Part shown: in pieces, positions 1-7,905 of the stretch
How positions within the stretch are numbered: position 1 is the stretch's first letter
How the letters are laid out: each line of letters begins with the position of its first letter
Assembly (NCBI GenBank): GCA_947168365.1
Contig: CAMVLO010000021.1
Span: 1 to 58,578, forward strand
Length of the DNA stretch: 58,578 nucleotides
Reading direction: 5' to 3'
From: UBA3824 sp017541145
Lineage (GTDB): Bacteria; Bacteroidota; Bacteroidia; Bacteroidales; UBA3824
Program-made: the position numbers and the translations under genes
Notes under the pieces: generated by a model
Seen by the model: only the letters and a program-made list of their open reading frames with translations
Database searches by the model: none
Told to the model about the DNA's origin: nothing

Positions 1-8
1 CCATTGTT

Positions 9-455
9 CTAATATCCTAAACCGTTAAGCACTCGCAAATAACCGCCATACACCAATACATCGTATTCCCGCAATGCAAATTTTGCAGGACCATTATGAA
101 CAGCACCTTGCAACAACACATCAAACTTAGAACTACAATTTTCAGTAGTATCCGAATGTTCCAAACAATGTGTTTTTTCGTTGTAAATCAAGGGACTGTG
201 ATGATAATCATAAGTGCAAGCCCTATCGAATGCGTAATAAGTTTCGTTGTTGAAATTGTAAATAAAAATTCCCTGATATCCGCCTGTTACATAAACCCAC
301 CCTCCGGGATTCTGAAGTGCAGAATATTGTGCATTGTTGAAATGAATATAGAAATCCACTTGTACCTGCGGAACAGGATTGTCGTCGGTACTGCATGAAT
401 AGAAGCAAAATACAGACAAAACAGCAACAAGGAACAATTTTATTTTCAACTTCAT
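9..455 (-). CDS. Rieske-like lipoprotein with degenerate cluster ligands
   Basis: Predicted 148-residue exported lipoprotein. I chose the ATG at 453-455 because it gives a clean lipoprotein signal (Lys-rich start, hydrophobic core, lipobox FYSC with Cys21); an upstream in-frame ATG would only add an unlikely extension. The mature part resembles the small Rieske-like proteins of Bacteroidales: C80 in the first ligand loop, C107-S-S-K-F-D in the second, followed by the typical G-x(3,4)-NGPA...L..Y ending. The His ligands of a true Rieske [2Fe-2S] site are not seen at the expected places (C80-T-Y-D and C107-S-S-K), so it probably does not hold a normal Rieske cluster. It is divergent from the next gene and ends close to the window edge. 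Family assignment is moderately sure; function unknown. Confidence 0.7.
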   Translation of the reverse strand: MKLKIKLFLVAVLSVFCFYSCSTDDNPVPQVQVDFYIHFNNAQYSALQNPGGWVYVTGGYQGIFIYNFNNETYYAFDRACTYDYHHSPLIYNEKTHCLEHSDTTENCSSKFDVLLQGAVHNGPAKFALREYDVLVYGGYLRVLNGLGY

Positions 456-535
456 CGTTTTTTTATTTAAGTTTGTAACGGATTTTATTACGATGAAAAT
501 CCGATACAAAAGTAAACATTTTTTTAATACAAAGC

Positions 536-1603
536 ATGAAAAGATTCATAATAAAACTATTTACCATAATATTTCTGATAATAACAACCATATCGCCGGA
601 AGTAATGGCTCAACAGGATAATGTAAAAATTGACCTGAAAGCCGATATTGCGCCATCAGGAAATCAATACACTCAAGACGGTTTCATAAAAGAAAAAGTA
701 AGGAAGCCGGAGAAATTGAAAAGGATGTCCAAAAGGGCAAAAGCCAAAAAAGAAAAAATCAAAAAAAAGGCGGAAAAAGATTCTGTTAATCAAGCCAAAA
801 AAGCAGAACGTGCGGCAGAAAAAGATGCTTTGAAAGCAGAAAAACAAGCTGAAAAAGATTCAGTTGCTGCAACCAAAGAACCCAAAGAGCCCAAAGCTTC
901 AAAAGAAGAAAAGGCAGAAAGAAAAAGACAAAAGAAAGCAGAAAAAGAAGCCCGAAAAGCAGAAAAAGCCAAAGCCAAAAAGAAAAAGAAGGGCGGTACC
1001 GACGATGACGAATCAGAAACCGATATCGTAACGGATTTCAGCGACGACGAGGACTTCGGAAATGTGGGCGAAAGTATGGAATATGAAAATCAAGAGCGAA
1101 CGCAATTCGTTAAAAACGACGACGAAGAAAAAGAAGACAACGAAGAAAAAGTAAAAGACAAAAAGAAAAAGAAAGATAAAGACGAAAAATTAACGGACGA
1201 AGAAAAAGAAAAACGTAAGAAAGTAAAGAAAGACACACGCAACTTCAAGAAAAACGAAGGTGAGGGCGTAGATCATAAGAAAAATCAAAAGCGTCATGAA
1301 AAAGAGGCTCAACGTGCGCAAAAAGAACGTGAGAAAAAACAAGCTCATGACGAGATGATGCAACGCTACAATCAAGGCGAAGCAACTACTAAAGAGAAAA
1401 AACAGATAGAAAAAGAAATTCGCAAACAGCAGATAAAAGATTGGCGGCACGAACAAAAAGCCAAAAAAGCAATCTTGAAGATGCAAGACAAAAAAACGCG
1501 AAAACAAATGAAAAAACATCACAGAAAAACCGACAAAAAAATGAAACAAAGAAGAAAGAAAGCCAAACCGGGAATTTTCAAAAACTTCTTTAATTTCAAA
1601 TAA
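536..1603 (+). CDS. Lys/Glu-rich exported hypothetical protein
   Basis: 355 residues. An N-terminal signal peptide (hydrophobic stretch after MKRF, cleavage probably after VMA-Q at about residue 26) is followed by a protein made almost wholly of K, E, D, A, R and Q. Long blocks of alternating Lys and Glu/Ala are typical of single alpha-helix or coiled-coil segments. An acidic patch (about residues 158-185, DDDESETD and similar) separates two basic blocks, and the C-terminus is strongly basic (KKHHRKTDKK...). No enzymatic motif is visible. It lies 17 bases upstream of a second charged membrane protein and may be co-transcribed with it. The composition suggests a cell-envelope linker or a polyanion-binding protein, but this is only a guess. 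Confidence 0.7.
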   Translation: MKRFIIKLFTIIFLIITTISPEVMAQQDNVKIDLKADIAPSGNQYTQDGFIKEKVRKPEKLKRMSKRAKAKKEKIKKKAEKDSVNQAKKAERAAEKDALKAEKQAEKDSVAATKEPKEPKASKEEKAERKRQKKAEKEARKAEKAKAKKKKKGGTDDDESETDIVTDFSDDEDFGNVGESMEYENQERTQFVKNDDEEKEDNEEKVKDKKKKKDKDEKLTDEEKEKRKKVKKDTRNFKKNEGEGVDHKKNQKRHEKEAQRAQKEREKKQAHDEMMQRYNQGEATTKEKKQIEKEIRKQQIKDWRHEQKAKKAILKMQDKKTRKQMKKHHRKTDKKMKQRRKKAKPGIFKNFFNFK

Positions 1604-1620
1604 CTAAAAACAAAACAATC

Positions 1621-2001
1621 ATGAGTGCAGCAGCATTTACCTCAATCATGCTATTGATAGTATTCGGATTTATCGCAGGCATGATTTGGGCATACAGAAA
1701 AAATGATTTTCAAGAGGTAAAGAAAGAAGTTAAAACCGAAACCCTCAACAGCTTTGACGCAACACTGAGATCGATAACCACAATCAGCGAAGCAACAATA
1801 AAAGCCGAAGAGGAAAAGAAACGTAAAGAGGAAGAAGAAGAAGCCGCAAAACAAAAAGCAGCCGACCCGCTTGCCGATTACGAAGTACAAAGCCGCAAAA
1901 AATTGATACAAAACAAAAATCATATCAAAAAATCAGCGGCTGACGAATACTTTGAAAAAACTAAATTTATGGGCAACGACATCCTCAAGCCCAAAACATA
2001 G
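1621..2001 (+). CDS. Single-pass membrane protein with Glu/Lys-rich cytoplasmic tail
   Basis: 126 residues, not recognised as a named family. Residues about 5-25 form one transmembrane helix (SIMLLIVFGFIAGMIWAY), followed by a highly charged segment with an EEEKKRKEEEEEAAKQK run that would form a helix or coiled coil, then a short ordered-looking tail ending KFMGNDILKPKT. It starts 17 bases after the Lys/Glu-rich exported protein, so the two are probably one transcript. No terminator is visible before the greA promoter. Function unknown. Confidence 0.6.
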   Translation: MSAAAFTSIMLLIVFGFIAGMIWAYRKNDFQEVKKEVKTETLNSFDATLRSITTISEATIKAEEEKKRKEEEEEAAKQKAADPLADYEVQSRKKLIQNKNHIKKSAADEYFEKTKFMGNDILKPKT

Positions 2002-2039
2002 TGAAATACAAAAGCAAAAATATTTTTTTAACAAAAAAA

Positions 2040-2071
2040 TTTGCTATTCAGAAAAACACTTAGTATATTTG
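2040..2071 (+). promoter_or_regulatory. Bacteroidota-type promoter for greA
   Basis: TTTG at 2040-2043, 20 bases, then TATATTTG at 2064-2071. This fits the -33 TTTG / -7 TAnnTTTG promoter pattern of Bacteroides. Transcription would start near 2078, placing a leader of about 115 bases with a hairpin in front of greA. Confidence 0.7.
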
Positions 2072-2091
2072 CGGCATATTTAAGAATTTAC

Positions 2092-2155
2092 AGAGGAGAA
2101 TCCGGAAAGTAGTAACTAATGACCACCTTTCGGATTCTTCTTTGTTTTTTATTTT
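2092..2155 (+). promoter_or_regulatory. Terminator-like hairpin in the greA leader (possible attenuator)
   Basis: The arm around 2093-2109 (GAGAATCCGGAAAG region) pairs with 2127-2142 (CTTTCGGATTCTTC region). The stem is more than 12 bp, with one bulged G and G-U pairs, and is followed directly by a T-rich run. It lies between a good promoter and the greA start, so it looks like an intrinsic terminator inside the leader. Whether it attenuates, or ends the preceding operon, cannot be told from sequence. Confidence 0.55.
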
Positions 2156-2193
2156 TACCAAACATATTATTAATTAAACATCACGTAAATAAA

Positions 2194-2667
2194 ATGGGAA
2201 AAATCACGTATCTAACAGAAGAAGGTTTGAAAAAACTCAACGACGAACTTGACCACATGATTGCTGTAGACCGTCCAAATATATCAAAACAAATTGCAGA
2301 AGCCAGAGAAAAAGGCGATTTGTCAGAAAACGCAGAATATGATGCAGCAAAAGAGGCTCAAGGCTTGTTGGAAATGAAAATTTCAAAACTTCAAGACCTT
2401 ATCAAAAATGCACGTATAATTGATAAGAGTAAAATGCAAGCTGACATCGTTCAGATTCTCAGCAAAGTAACTATCGAAAATGTAAAAAACAAAGCCAGAA
2501 TGACTTATACACTCGTAGCCGAAAGCGAAGCTAACCTCAAAGAAAAGAAAATTTCTGTAGAAACTCCTATCGCTAAAGGTCTTATGGGCAAAAAAGTAGG
2601 CGATGTTGTAAAAGTAACTATTCCGGCCGGACAAGCTGAATTCAAAATCGTTGACATCTCTATTTAA
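2194..2667 (+). CDS. greA: Transcription elongation factor GreA
   Basis: 157 residues, the normal GreA length. GreA enters the RNA polymerase secondary channel and stimulates cleavage of backtracked RNA. The N-terminal coiled coil carries the family signature ISKQIAEAREKGDLSENAEYDAAKE, including the acidic D-x(2)-E tip pair, followed by the C-terminal FKBP-like domain (about residues 80-157). I start at ATG 2194 (MGKITYLTEEG); the in-frame ATG at 2119 would add 25 unsupported residues and lies within the leader hairpin. The following HIT gene begins 30 bases after the stop and is probably in the same transcript. Confidence 0.96.
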   Translation: MGKITYLTEEGLKKLNDELDHMIAVDRPNISKQIAEAREKGDLSENAEYDAAKEAQGLLEMKISKLQDLIKNARIIDKSKMQADIVQILSKVTIENVKNKARMTYTLVAESEANLKEKKISVETPIAKGLMGKKVGDVVKVTIPAGQAEFKIVDISI

Positions 2668-2697
2668 TTTTACAAAAAACTAAACATAAAAAAGAAA

Positions 2698-3093
2698 ATG
2701 GCAACAATATTTTCAAGAATCATACAAGGCGAAATTCCTTGTTACAAAATAGCAGAAAACGATGAGTTCTTTGCATTTCTCGATGTTAACCCGATTCAAA
2801 AGGGTCATACTCTCGTAGTACCTAAAGAAGAAATCAGCTATATCTTTGATATCGACGACGACAAACTCGGTCGATACATGGCTTTTGCAAAAAAAGTAGC
2901 AGCTGCGATCAAAGAAGCAATTCCTTGCGTAAAAGTAGGAATCGCTGTTGTGGGTCTTGAAGTACCTCATTCTCATATCCACCTCGTACCGCTCAACAAT
3001 GTTAACGATATGCAGTTTGAACACAAACTCACACTTCCAAAAGAAGAAATGGAAGAAATAAGAGAAAAAATCGTTAGCAAGTTCAAAGCATAA
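2698..3093 (+). CDS. HIT-family nucleotide hydrolase
   Basis: 131 residues, typical for bacterial HinT-like proteins. The histidine-triad motif H-S-H-I-H-L-V-P lies at about residues 92-99; the middle His is the nucleophile that attacks the alpha-phosphate of nucleotides such as AMP-NH2 or dinucleoside polyphosphates. The N-terminal half has the usual FxRIIxGEIPCYKI...FAFLD opening. It follows greA and ends just before a strong terminator, so greA and this gene probably form a two-gene transcript. The exact physiological substrate cannot be read from the sequence. Confidence 0.93.
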   Translation: MATIFSRIIQGEIPCYKIAENDEFFAFLDVNPIQKGHTLVVPKEEISYIFDIDDDKLGRYMAFAKKVAAAIKEAIPCVKVGIAVVGLEVPHSHIHLVPLNNVNDMQFEHKLTLPKEEMEEIREKIVSKFKA

Positions 3094-3131
3094 CAAAAAT
3101 TGATTATTAATCCAATTTAACAAATAAAGCT

Positions 3132-3184
3132 AAGACCGGTGAACATCACTTTATAAAAAGATATGATTTCATCGGTCTTTTTTT
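3132..3184 (+). terminator. Intrinsic terminator after the HIT gene
   Basis: A 12-bp stem pairs AAGACCGGTGAA (3132-3143) with 3168-3179, with one G-U pair, followed by a run of seven T. Confidence 0.85.
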
Positions 3185-3207
3185 AGATTAACACAAAAAG
3201 GAAAAAA

Positions 3208-4053
3208 ATGGATGCATTAGAAGCATTTATACTTGGCATTATCCAAGGTTTGACAGAATTTTTGCCGGTAAGCAGCAGCGGTCACCTTCAGTTAGGACAA
3301 GAGCTGCTGAATGTTCGCGAAGCCGGACTTACATTTGATATTGTAGTACACGTAGCAACAGTACTCGCCACTTGTACAATACTCAGAAAAGAAATATTAC
3401 AACTGATAAAGGGATTTTTTACAAAACTCAGTCCCGAAACCCAAGGTCAGCCGATTTGGCAGCGTTTGAACTTTGAACAACGTTATGTAATATTGATTGT
3501 AATATCAATGATTCCAATCGGAATCGTCGGATTGTGTTTCAAAGACAATATCGAAGCAATATTTGCAGGTTCAATAAAAGTAGTAGGATGTTGTTTATTG
3601 TTAACAGCAGCACTTCTTACCCTCACCCACTACTGGAAACCGCAACCCAAAGAAGAAATATCACCGCTACACGCATTTATAATCGGTATCGCACAAGCAT
3701 GCGCAGTATTGCCGGGACTTTCAAGATCGGGTTCTACAATTGCTACCGGATTGCTTTTAGGCAACAAAAAAGAAAATATCGCACAATTTTCGTTTTTGAT
3801 GGTAATACCGCCGATACTTGGCGAAGCTCTATTGGATTTCAAACACATCTTTGCACCGTCAGCAGAATATCTCGCTTCACACGGAGCTACAGAACCGATA
3901 GCGCCAATGGTTTTGGCAATAGGATTCATAGCAGCATTTGTTTCCGGATGTTTGGCTTGCAAATGGATGATAAATATTGTTAAGAAACTAAAGCTTATTT
4001 ATTTCGCAATATATTGTGTAATAATCGCAACCATCTGTTTTGTAATAGCGTAA
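3208..4053 (+). CDS. uppP: Undecaprenyl-diphosphate phosphatase (UppP/BacA)
   Basis: 281 residues, a multi-pass membrane enzyme that converts undecaprenyl diphosphate to the monophosphate, recycling the lipid carrier for peptidoglycan and surface glycans. Both family signatures are present: GIIQGLTEFLPVSSSGHL near residues 10-27 (with the catalytic Glu and His) and PGLSRSGSTIATGLLLG around residue 170 (with the key Arg/Ser). About seven or eight hydrophobic segments fit the family. The start at 3208 has an AAAAGG-type sequence a few bases upstream. The gene stands alone between terminators and converges on dxr. Confidence 0.96.
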   Translation: MDALEAFILGIIQGLTEFLPVSSSGHLQLGQELLNVREAGLTFDIVVHVATVLATCTILRKEILQLIKGFFTKLSPETQGQPIWQRLNFEQRYVILIVISMIPIGIVGLCFKDNIEAIFAGSIKVVGCCLLLTAALLTLTHYWKPQPKEEISPLHAFIIGIAQACAVLPGLSRSGSTIATGLLLGNKKENIAQFSFLMVIPPILGEALLDFKHIFAPSAEYLASHGATEPIAPMVLAIGFIAAFVSGCLACKWMINIVKKLKLIYFAIYCVIIATICFVIA

Positions 4054-4061
4054 CAATAACT

Positions 4062-4100
4062 AAAAAAGGCAGTCAATAAAATTAATTGACTGCCTTTTTT
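4062..4100. terminator. Bidirectional terminator between uppP and dxr
   Basis: A perfect 16-bp inverted repeat (4062-4077 with 4085-4100) has A- and T-runs at its ends, so it can serve both convergent genes. Confidence 0.9.
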
Positions 4101-4121
4101 GTATCTGTATTATATTTTAGT

Positions 4122-5270
4122 TTACAACGATTCTGATATTTTTGTAGCTTCAGAATGAGTTGCAATTATATCATCCAAAGTAGGATTCTGAATAAAAGAT
4201 GTTTTATTCATCACAGTTTCAATAAAATCCGACATCTGAAGGAATCCGATTTTATCTTGCAAAAATCTCTTAACAGCTATTTCATTAGCCGCATTCATAA
4301 TACAAGGCAAATTACCGCCTTTGCGTGCAGCATCCATCGCAATTGCAAGATTTCTAAATACCGTTAAATCAGGCTTTTCAAATGTAAGACCGTTTGGCAA
4401 CGAAAAGAAGTCAACTCGAGGCAAACCACTATTCAAACGCTCAGGATATCCGATAGCAAATTGTATCGGCAACCGCATATCCGGCACACCAAGCTGCATT
4501 TTTACCGACCCGTCTTGAAACTGTACACCCGAATGTATAATACTTTGAGGATGAACCAACACCTCTATTTTGTCAACCGGAACATCAAAAAGATGCATAG
4601 CTTCAATAGTTTCCAAACCCTTGTTCATAAGCGAAGCCGAATCTATCGTTACTTTTGCTCCCATGTTCCAATTAGGATGTTTCAAAGCCTGTTCTTTGGT
4701 AACAGTAGCAAGAAATTCTCTGTTTTTACCGCGGAACGGACCTCCTGATGCAGTTAAAAGTATCTTATCAATCTCGTTGTCGCCCTCTCCTATCAGCGAT
4801 TGAAAAATAGCGGAATGTTCGCTGTCTACAGGTAAAATCGGAACATGATTTTCCAAAGCAGTTTTTATTACGATATTTCCTGCTGCTACAAGAGTTTCCT
4901 TGTTGGCAAGAGCAATAGCTTTTTTGTGTTTTATGGCATTAACAGTTGGTATTAATCCTGAATAACCTACCATAGCAGCCACCACAATATCAATACTGTC
5001 AAATTCTACAACCTGTTCCAACGCCTCGCTACCGGCATAAACTTTCACCGAATAATCTTTCAACGCGTCAGAAGTTTGTTGATAAAATTGTTTATCAGCA
5101 ATTACAACTGCATTTGGACTAAATTCAATAGCCTGTTTTACAAGTAATTCCCAATTGTGATTACAAGTAAGAACCTCTACTTCAAATTTATCAGGATTTC
5201 TTTTAATAACATCCAAAGTTTGAGTACCGATACTTCCGGTAGAACCCAAAATTGCAATTCTGCGTTTCAT
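4122..5270 (-). CDS. dxr: 1-deoxy-D-xylulose 5-phosphate reductoisomerase
   Basis: 382 residues, normal length. Catalyses the NADPH-dependent conversion of DXP to 2-C-methyl-D-erythritol 4-phosphate, the first committed step of the MEP isoprenoid pathway. The N-terminal Rossmann motif GSTGSIGTQTLDVI is present. So are the metal and substrate residues in PVDSEHSAIFQ and the TASGGPFR loop, along with the SLMNKGLE and VHPQSIIHS segments. It starts 3 bases after the M23 peptidase gene ends, so the two are co-transcribed. It faces uppP, which recycles a product of the same isoprenoid supply; this may be coincidence. Confidence 0.97.
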   Translation of the reverse strand: MKRRIAILGSTGSIGTQTLDVIKRNPDKFEVEVLTCNHNWELLVKQAIEFSPNAVVIADKQFYQQTSDALKDYSVKVYAGSEALEQVVEFDSIDIVVAAMVGYSGLIPTVNAIKHKKAIALANKETLVAAGNIVIKTALENHVPILPVDSEHSAIFQSLIGEGDNEIDKILLTASGGPFRGKNREFLATVTKEQALKHPNWNMGAKVTIDSASLMNKGLETIEAMHLFDVPVDKIEVLVHPQSIIHSGVQFQDGSVKMQLGVPDMRLPIQFAIGYPERLNSGLPRVDFFSLPNGLTFEKPDLTVFRNLAIAMDAARKGGNLPCIMNAANEIAVKRFLQDKIGFLQMSDFIETVMNKTSFIQNPTLDDIIATHSEATKISESL

Positions 5271-5273
5271 AAT

Positions 5274-6113
5274 TTAATAAGCAATATAAGATTGAGGATC
5301 AACAGCAACACCATTGTGCCAAAGTTCAAAATGAAGATGCGTACCGGTTGTAAGCTCTCCGGAATTACCGATAATTGCAATTGGCTCTCCGGCATCAACC
5401 TTGTCACCTACTTTCTTGAGCAAAGCAGAATTGTGTTTATAAATTGACAAGAAATTATTATCGTGTTGAACCTGAATAATATTACCGGTTTCAGAGCTCC
5501 AAGTAGCAAGGATAACAGTACCCGGCAATGTAGAAAGTACCGGCTCGCCGTCTTTGGCAGCGATATCAATACCAAGATGTCCGGTAGCAAGATCAAAAGT
5601 CTGAGTAATAGTACCTTTCACCGGCATAAAGAATGACATATTCTTATATTTCTCATGACTTGTGGCATTTACCATAGAAATTGCCAACTGTTCTTCCTCC
5701 TCAATAAGAGTCTGAAGAATAGAGTCATGCTTACTTTTGGCGAAATCTATTTTCAAACGTTCAACCGTAGAATCGGTCTGATTAACATTAGCATCAAGAT
5801 TTCCGTCCATAAGATTGCGTATGGATTGAAAATATTCGTGTCTCTGCTCCAAAACATTACGAATACTGTCGAAACGGATGGCAGACTCCTGAAGTTCCTG
5901 ATGGAATTTGCTATCGTTGGCAGAAGGTAAAAACTGATTGAGCGGAGTAAACACAAACAGCAATGCTACAAGCACTGCAATCACAAAAACAAGAACTCCA
6001 GCATAAGCCAAAACGTTGGTACTTGTTATATTAAACGAAGTTACTTCATGAAGAGTAGTCTCGTTATAAAAAATAATCTTGTATTTGTTATTTTCTTTTT
6101 TCTGTTTTGCCAT
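5274..6113 (-). CDS. Membrane-anchored M23 (LytM) peptidase
   Basis: 279 residues. A short basic cytoplasmic N-terminus, one transmembrane helix (about 34-56), a helical linker, then a C-terminal LytM/M23 domain from about residue 170. Zinc ligands are visible: H-x3-D in GHLGID and H-x-H in THLHFEL. The site therefore looks intact, unlike EnvC/NlpD-type degenerate members. Expected to cut peptidoglycan cross-bridges in the periplasm. It is the upstream partner of dxr (3-base gap). This M23-dxr neighbourhood, known from other Bacteroidota, makes a housekeeping role in wall turnover likely. Confidence 0.93.
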   Translation of the reverse strand: MAKQKKENNKYKIIFYNETTLHEVTSFNITSTNVLAYAGVLVFVIAVLVALLFVFTPLNQFLPSANDSKFHQELQESAIRFDSIRNVLEQRHEYFQSIRNLMDGNLDANVNQTDSTVERLKIDFAKSKHDSILQTLIEEEEQLAISMVNATSHEKYKNMSFFMPVKGTITQTFDLATGHLGIDIAAKDGEPVLSTLPGTVILATWSSETGNIIQVQHDNNFLSIYKHNSALLKKVGDKVDAGEPIAIIGNSGELTTGTHLHFELWHNGVAVDPQSYIAY

Positions 6114-6164
6114 ACACAGGAAATTTTGTTGGTTACTGTTAAAAAAAATAATTCTATTAAAAGA

Positions 6165-6935
6165 TTACAAAGCAGATATATCCTTACTGATATTTGTTAA
6201 CAACCTGAATTGATGAATTTTTCTCAAGTTCTTAAAAATAACAGTAAACAATCCGCCTATATGGTTTAACCTCGCAATTGTAAAATCTTCTTTTGATTTC
6301 TGAAAAATATTACCCAAACAACGGTTACTCATTCCGCCCATTCTCATTTTAATAGTTACGCAAGGGCAATATGCAGTAGAAACATTATGAAGACCTAAAA
6401 AACGGGTCATAATATCATAATCAGCCGCTATTTTATAATGAGTATTAAATGTGCCATATTTTTCATACACCTCTTTTTTCACAAAGAAAGTGGGATGCGG
6501 CGGTGCCCAACCATGTGAAAGTTTCTGTTTGGAGAATACTCCTGATCTCCAATACCTGATACATCTGTCAATATTATCCTGCTGAACATAAAGCAAATCG
6601 GCATAAGCTGTATCTACATTCTTTTCGCGAATAAGTTTCTCCATTCGGGAAATAACGTATTTATCAGCAAAAACATCATCAGCATGAAGCAACGCAATAA
6701 TATCTCCGGAACAATGCTTTATACCCTTGTTGATTGCATCATACAAACCGTTATCAGGCTCTGAAATCAACACATCCGGATTGTATTCTTTCACAATAGC
6801 AACAGTATTATCTGAACTTTTTCCATCTATTATAACATGCTCTTTGTCAGGATAATCTTGCTCCAAAAAAGACTCCATACATGTACGGATGTATTTTTCA
6901 GAATTGTAACATACTGTAATAATCGAAACTCTCAT
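6165..6935 (-). CDS. Family 2 glycosyltransferase
   Basis: 256 residues with a GT-A fold: the N-terminus MRVSIITVCYNSEKYIRTCMES is the nucleotide-sugar binding strand, and HADD (about residues 84-87) is the DxD-type metal site. The IDGKSSDNTV segment and the GWAPPHPTFFVKKEVYEKYG acceptor-side motif place it with WcaA-like enzymes of exopolysaccharide or O-antigen synthesis. It follows the hexapeptide acetyltransferase by 7 bases, so the two form a small surface-glycan pair. Donor and acceptor sugars cannot be deduced. Confidence 0.9.
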   Translation of the reverse strand: MRVSIITVCYNSEKYIRTCMESFLEQDYPDKEHVIIDGKSSDNTVAIVKEYNPDVLISEPDNGLYDAINKGIKHCSGDIIALLHADDVFADKYVISRMEKLIREKNVDTAYADLLYVQQDNIDRCIRYWRSGVFSKQKLSHGWAPPHPTFFVKKEVYEKYGTFNTHYKIAADYDIMTRFLGLHNVSTAYCPCVTIKMRMGGMSNRCLGNIFQKSKEDFTIARLNHIGGLFTVIFKNLRKIHQFRLLTNISKDISAL

Positions 6936-6942
6936 TTTTTAG

Positions 6943-7494
6943 TTATTCTATTACACGGTCTCTAACTTTTACAGCCGGATTACCTGTGTAAATAGAATAA
7001 GGCTCCGCTGTTTTTGGAGCAACACTTCCTGCCGTAACCATTGAATGCGATTTCAAGTAACTGCCAGCCAATACCGTAGCATTAGCACAGACCCAAACTC
7101 CATCCTCTATCACAACAGGATGTGTAATTAGCTCAAAATTTGTTTTCTTATAATTGTGACTGCCCGTAATAACCAAAACATGTTGTGACAAAACTGCATT
7201 TCTGCCAATTTTTACAACATCTATATTATCAATCCAAGCCTTTTCACCAATCCAAACATTATCCCCGATTTCCAGCCGCCACGGAAACTTGATATTTACA
7301 TTCGGCTTTATTATAACACGTTCACCCACTTTTGCTCCAAACAACCTGAGCAACCAACGTTTTAATCCGTAAAATATAAAAAACGGACATCCGAAAACAA
7401 CATGATTCACAAAATACCACAAGCATTGAACAATGATGTTTCTGCCGGGATTGTAATTTGGTCTAACATAAATTGTTAAATCCGTTGTTTTCAT
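6943..7494 (-). CDS. WcaF-like hexapeptide acetyltransferase
   Basis: 183 residues. Left-handed beta-helix hexapeptide repeats run from about residue 55 (VGERVIIKPNVNIKFPWRLEIGDNVWIGEKAWI) to the C-terminus. The catalytic His region TGSHNYKKTNFELITHPVVIEDGVWV and the closing YTGNPAVKVRDRVIE are typical of putative colanic-acid acetyltransferase WcaF relatives. Expected to O-acetylate a sugar of a surface polysaccharide. It is paired with the downstream glycosyltransferase. A full glycan cluster is not present here, so this is a small two-gene island beside panD. Confidence 0.88.
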   Translation of the reverse strand: MKTTDLTIYVRPNYNPGRNIIVQCLWYFVNHVVFGCPFFIFYGLKRWLLRLFGAKVGERVIIKPNVNIKFPWRLEIGDNVWIGEKAWIDNIDVVKIGRNAVLSQHVLVITGSHNYKKTNFELITHPVVIEDGVWVCANATVLAGSYLKSHSMVTAGSVAPKTAEPYSIYTGNPAVKVRDRVIE

Positions 7495-7539
7495 CTCTTT
7501 AAAATCAGTTATACAGGTTTAGTAGCAAAAATTTATATG

Positions 7540-7890
7540 TTATAATAACTTATTAGTGTTGGTATCGGGAAATATTACTGTAGGCTTAAAACTCTTTGCC
7601 TCATCAAAATCCATAGAAGCATACGACATAATGATTACAGTATCTCCTACCACAACCTTACGCGCTGCCGGACCATTGAGACATATACATCCGGAATTTC
7701 TTTCTCCCTTTATTACGTATGTTTCAAGTCTTTCGCCATTATCAACATCCACTACTTGAACTTTCTCGTTTTCGATAATATTTGCAGCTTCCATCAATGC
7801 CTCATCTATTGTAATACTGCCTATATATTGCAAATTAGCCTGAGTAACGGAAACCCTGTGGATTTTCGATTTCAAAACTTCTATAAACAT
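7540..7890 (-). CDS. panD: Aspartate 1-decarboxylase proenzyme
   Basis: 116 residues, normal length. Makes beta-alanine from L-aspartate for pantothenate synthesis. The self-cleavage site Gly24-Ser25 in QYIGSITID is present; cleavage would create the pyruvoyl group on the alpha chain. SKIHRVSVTQA and NGPAARKVVVGD are also family signatures. It starts 15 bases after panC, so the two are co-transcribed; their products feed the same reaction. Confidence 0.96.
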   Translation of the reverse strand: MFIEVLKSKIHRVSVTQANLQYIGSITIDEALMEAANIIENEKVQVVDVDNGERLETYVIKGERNSGCICLNGPAARKVVVGDTVIIMSYASMDFDEAKSFKPTVIFPDTNTNKLL

Positions 7891-7905
7891 CCTCTTTTCC
7901 TTTCC

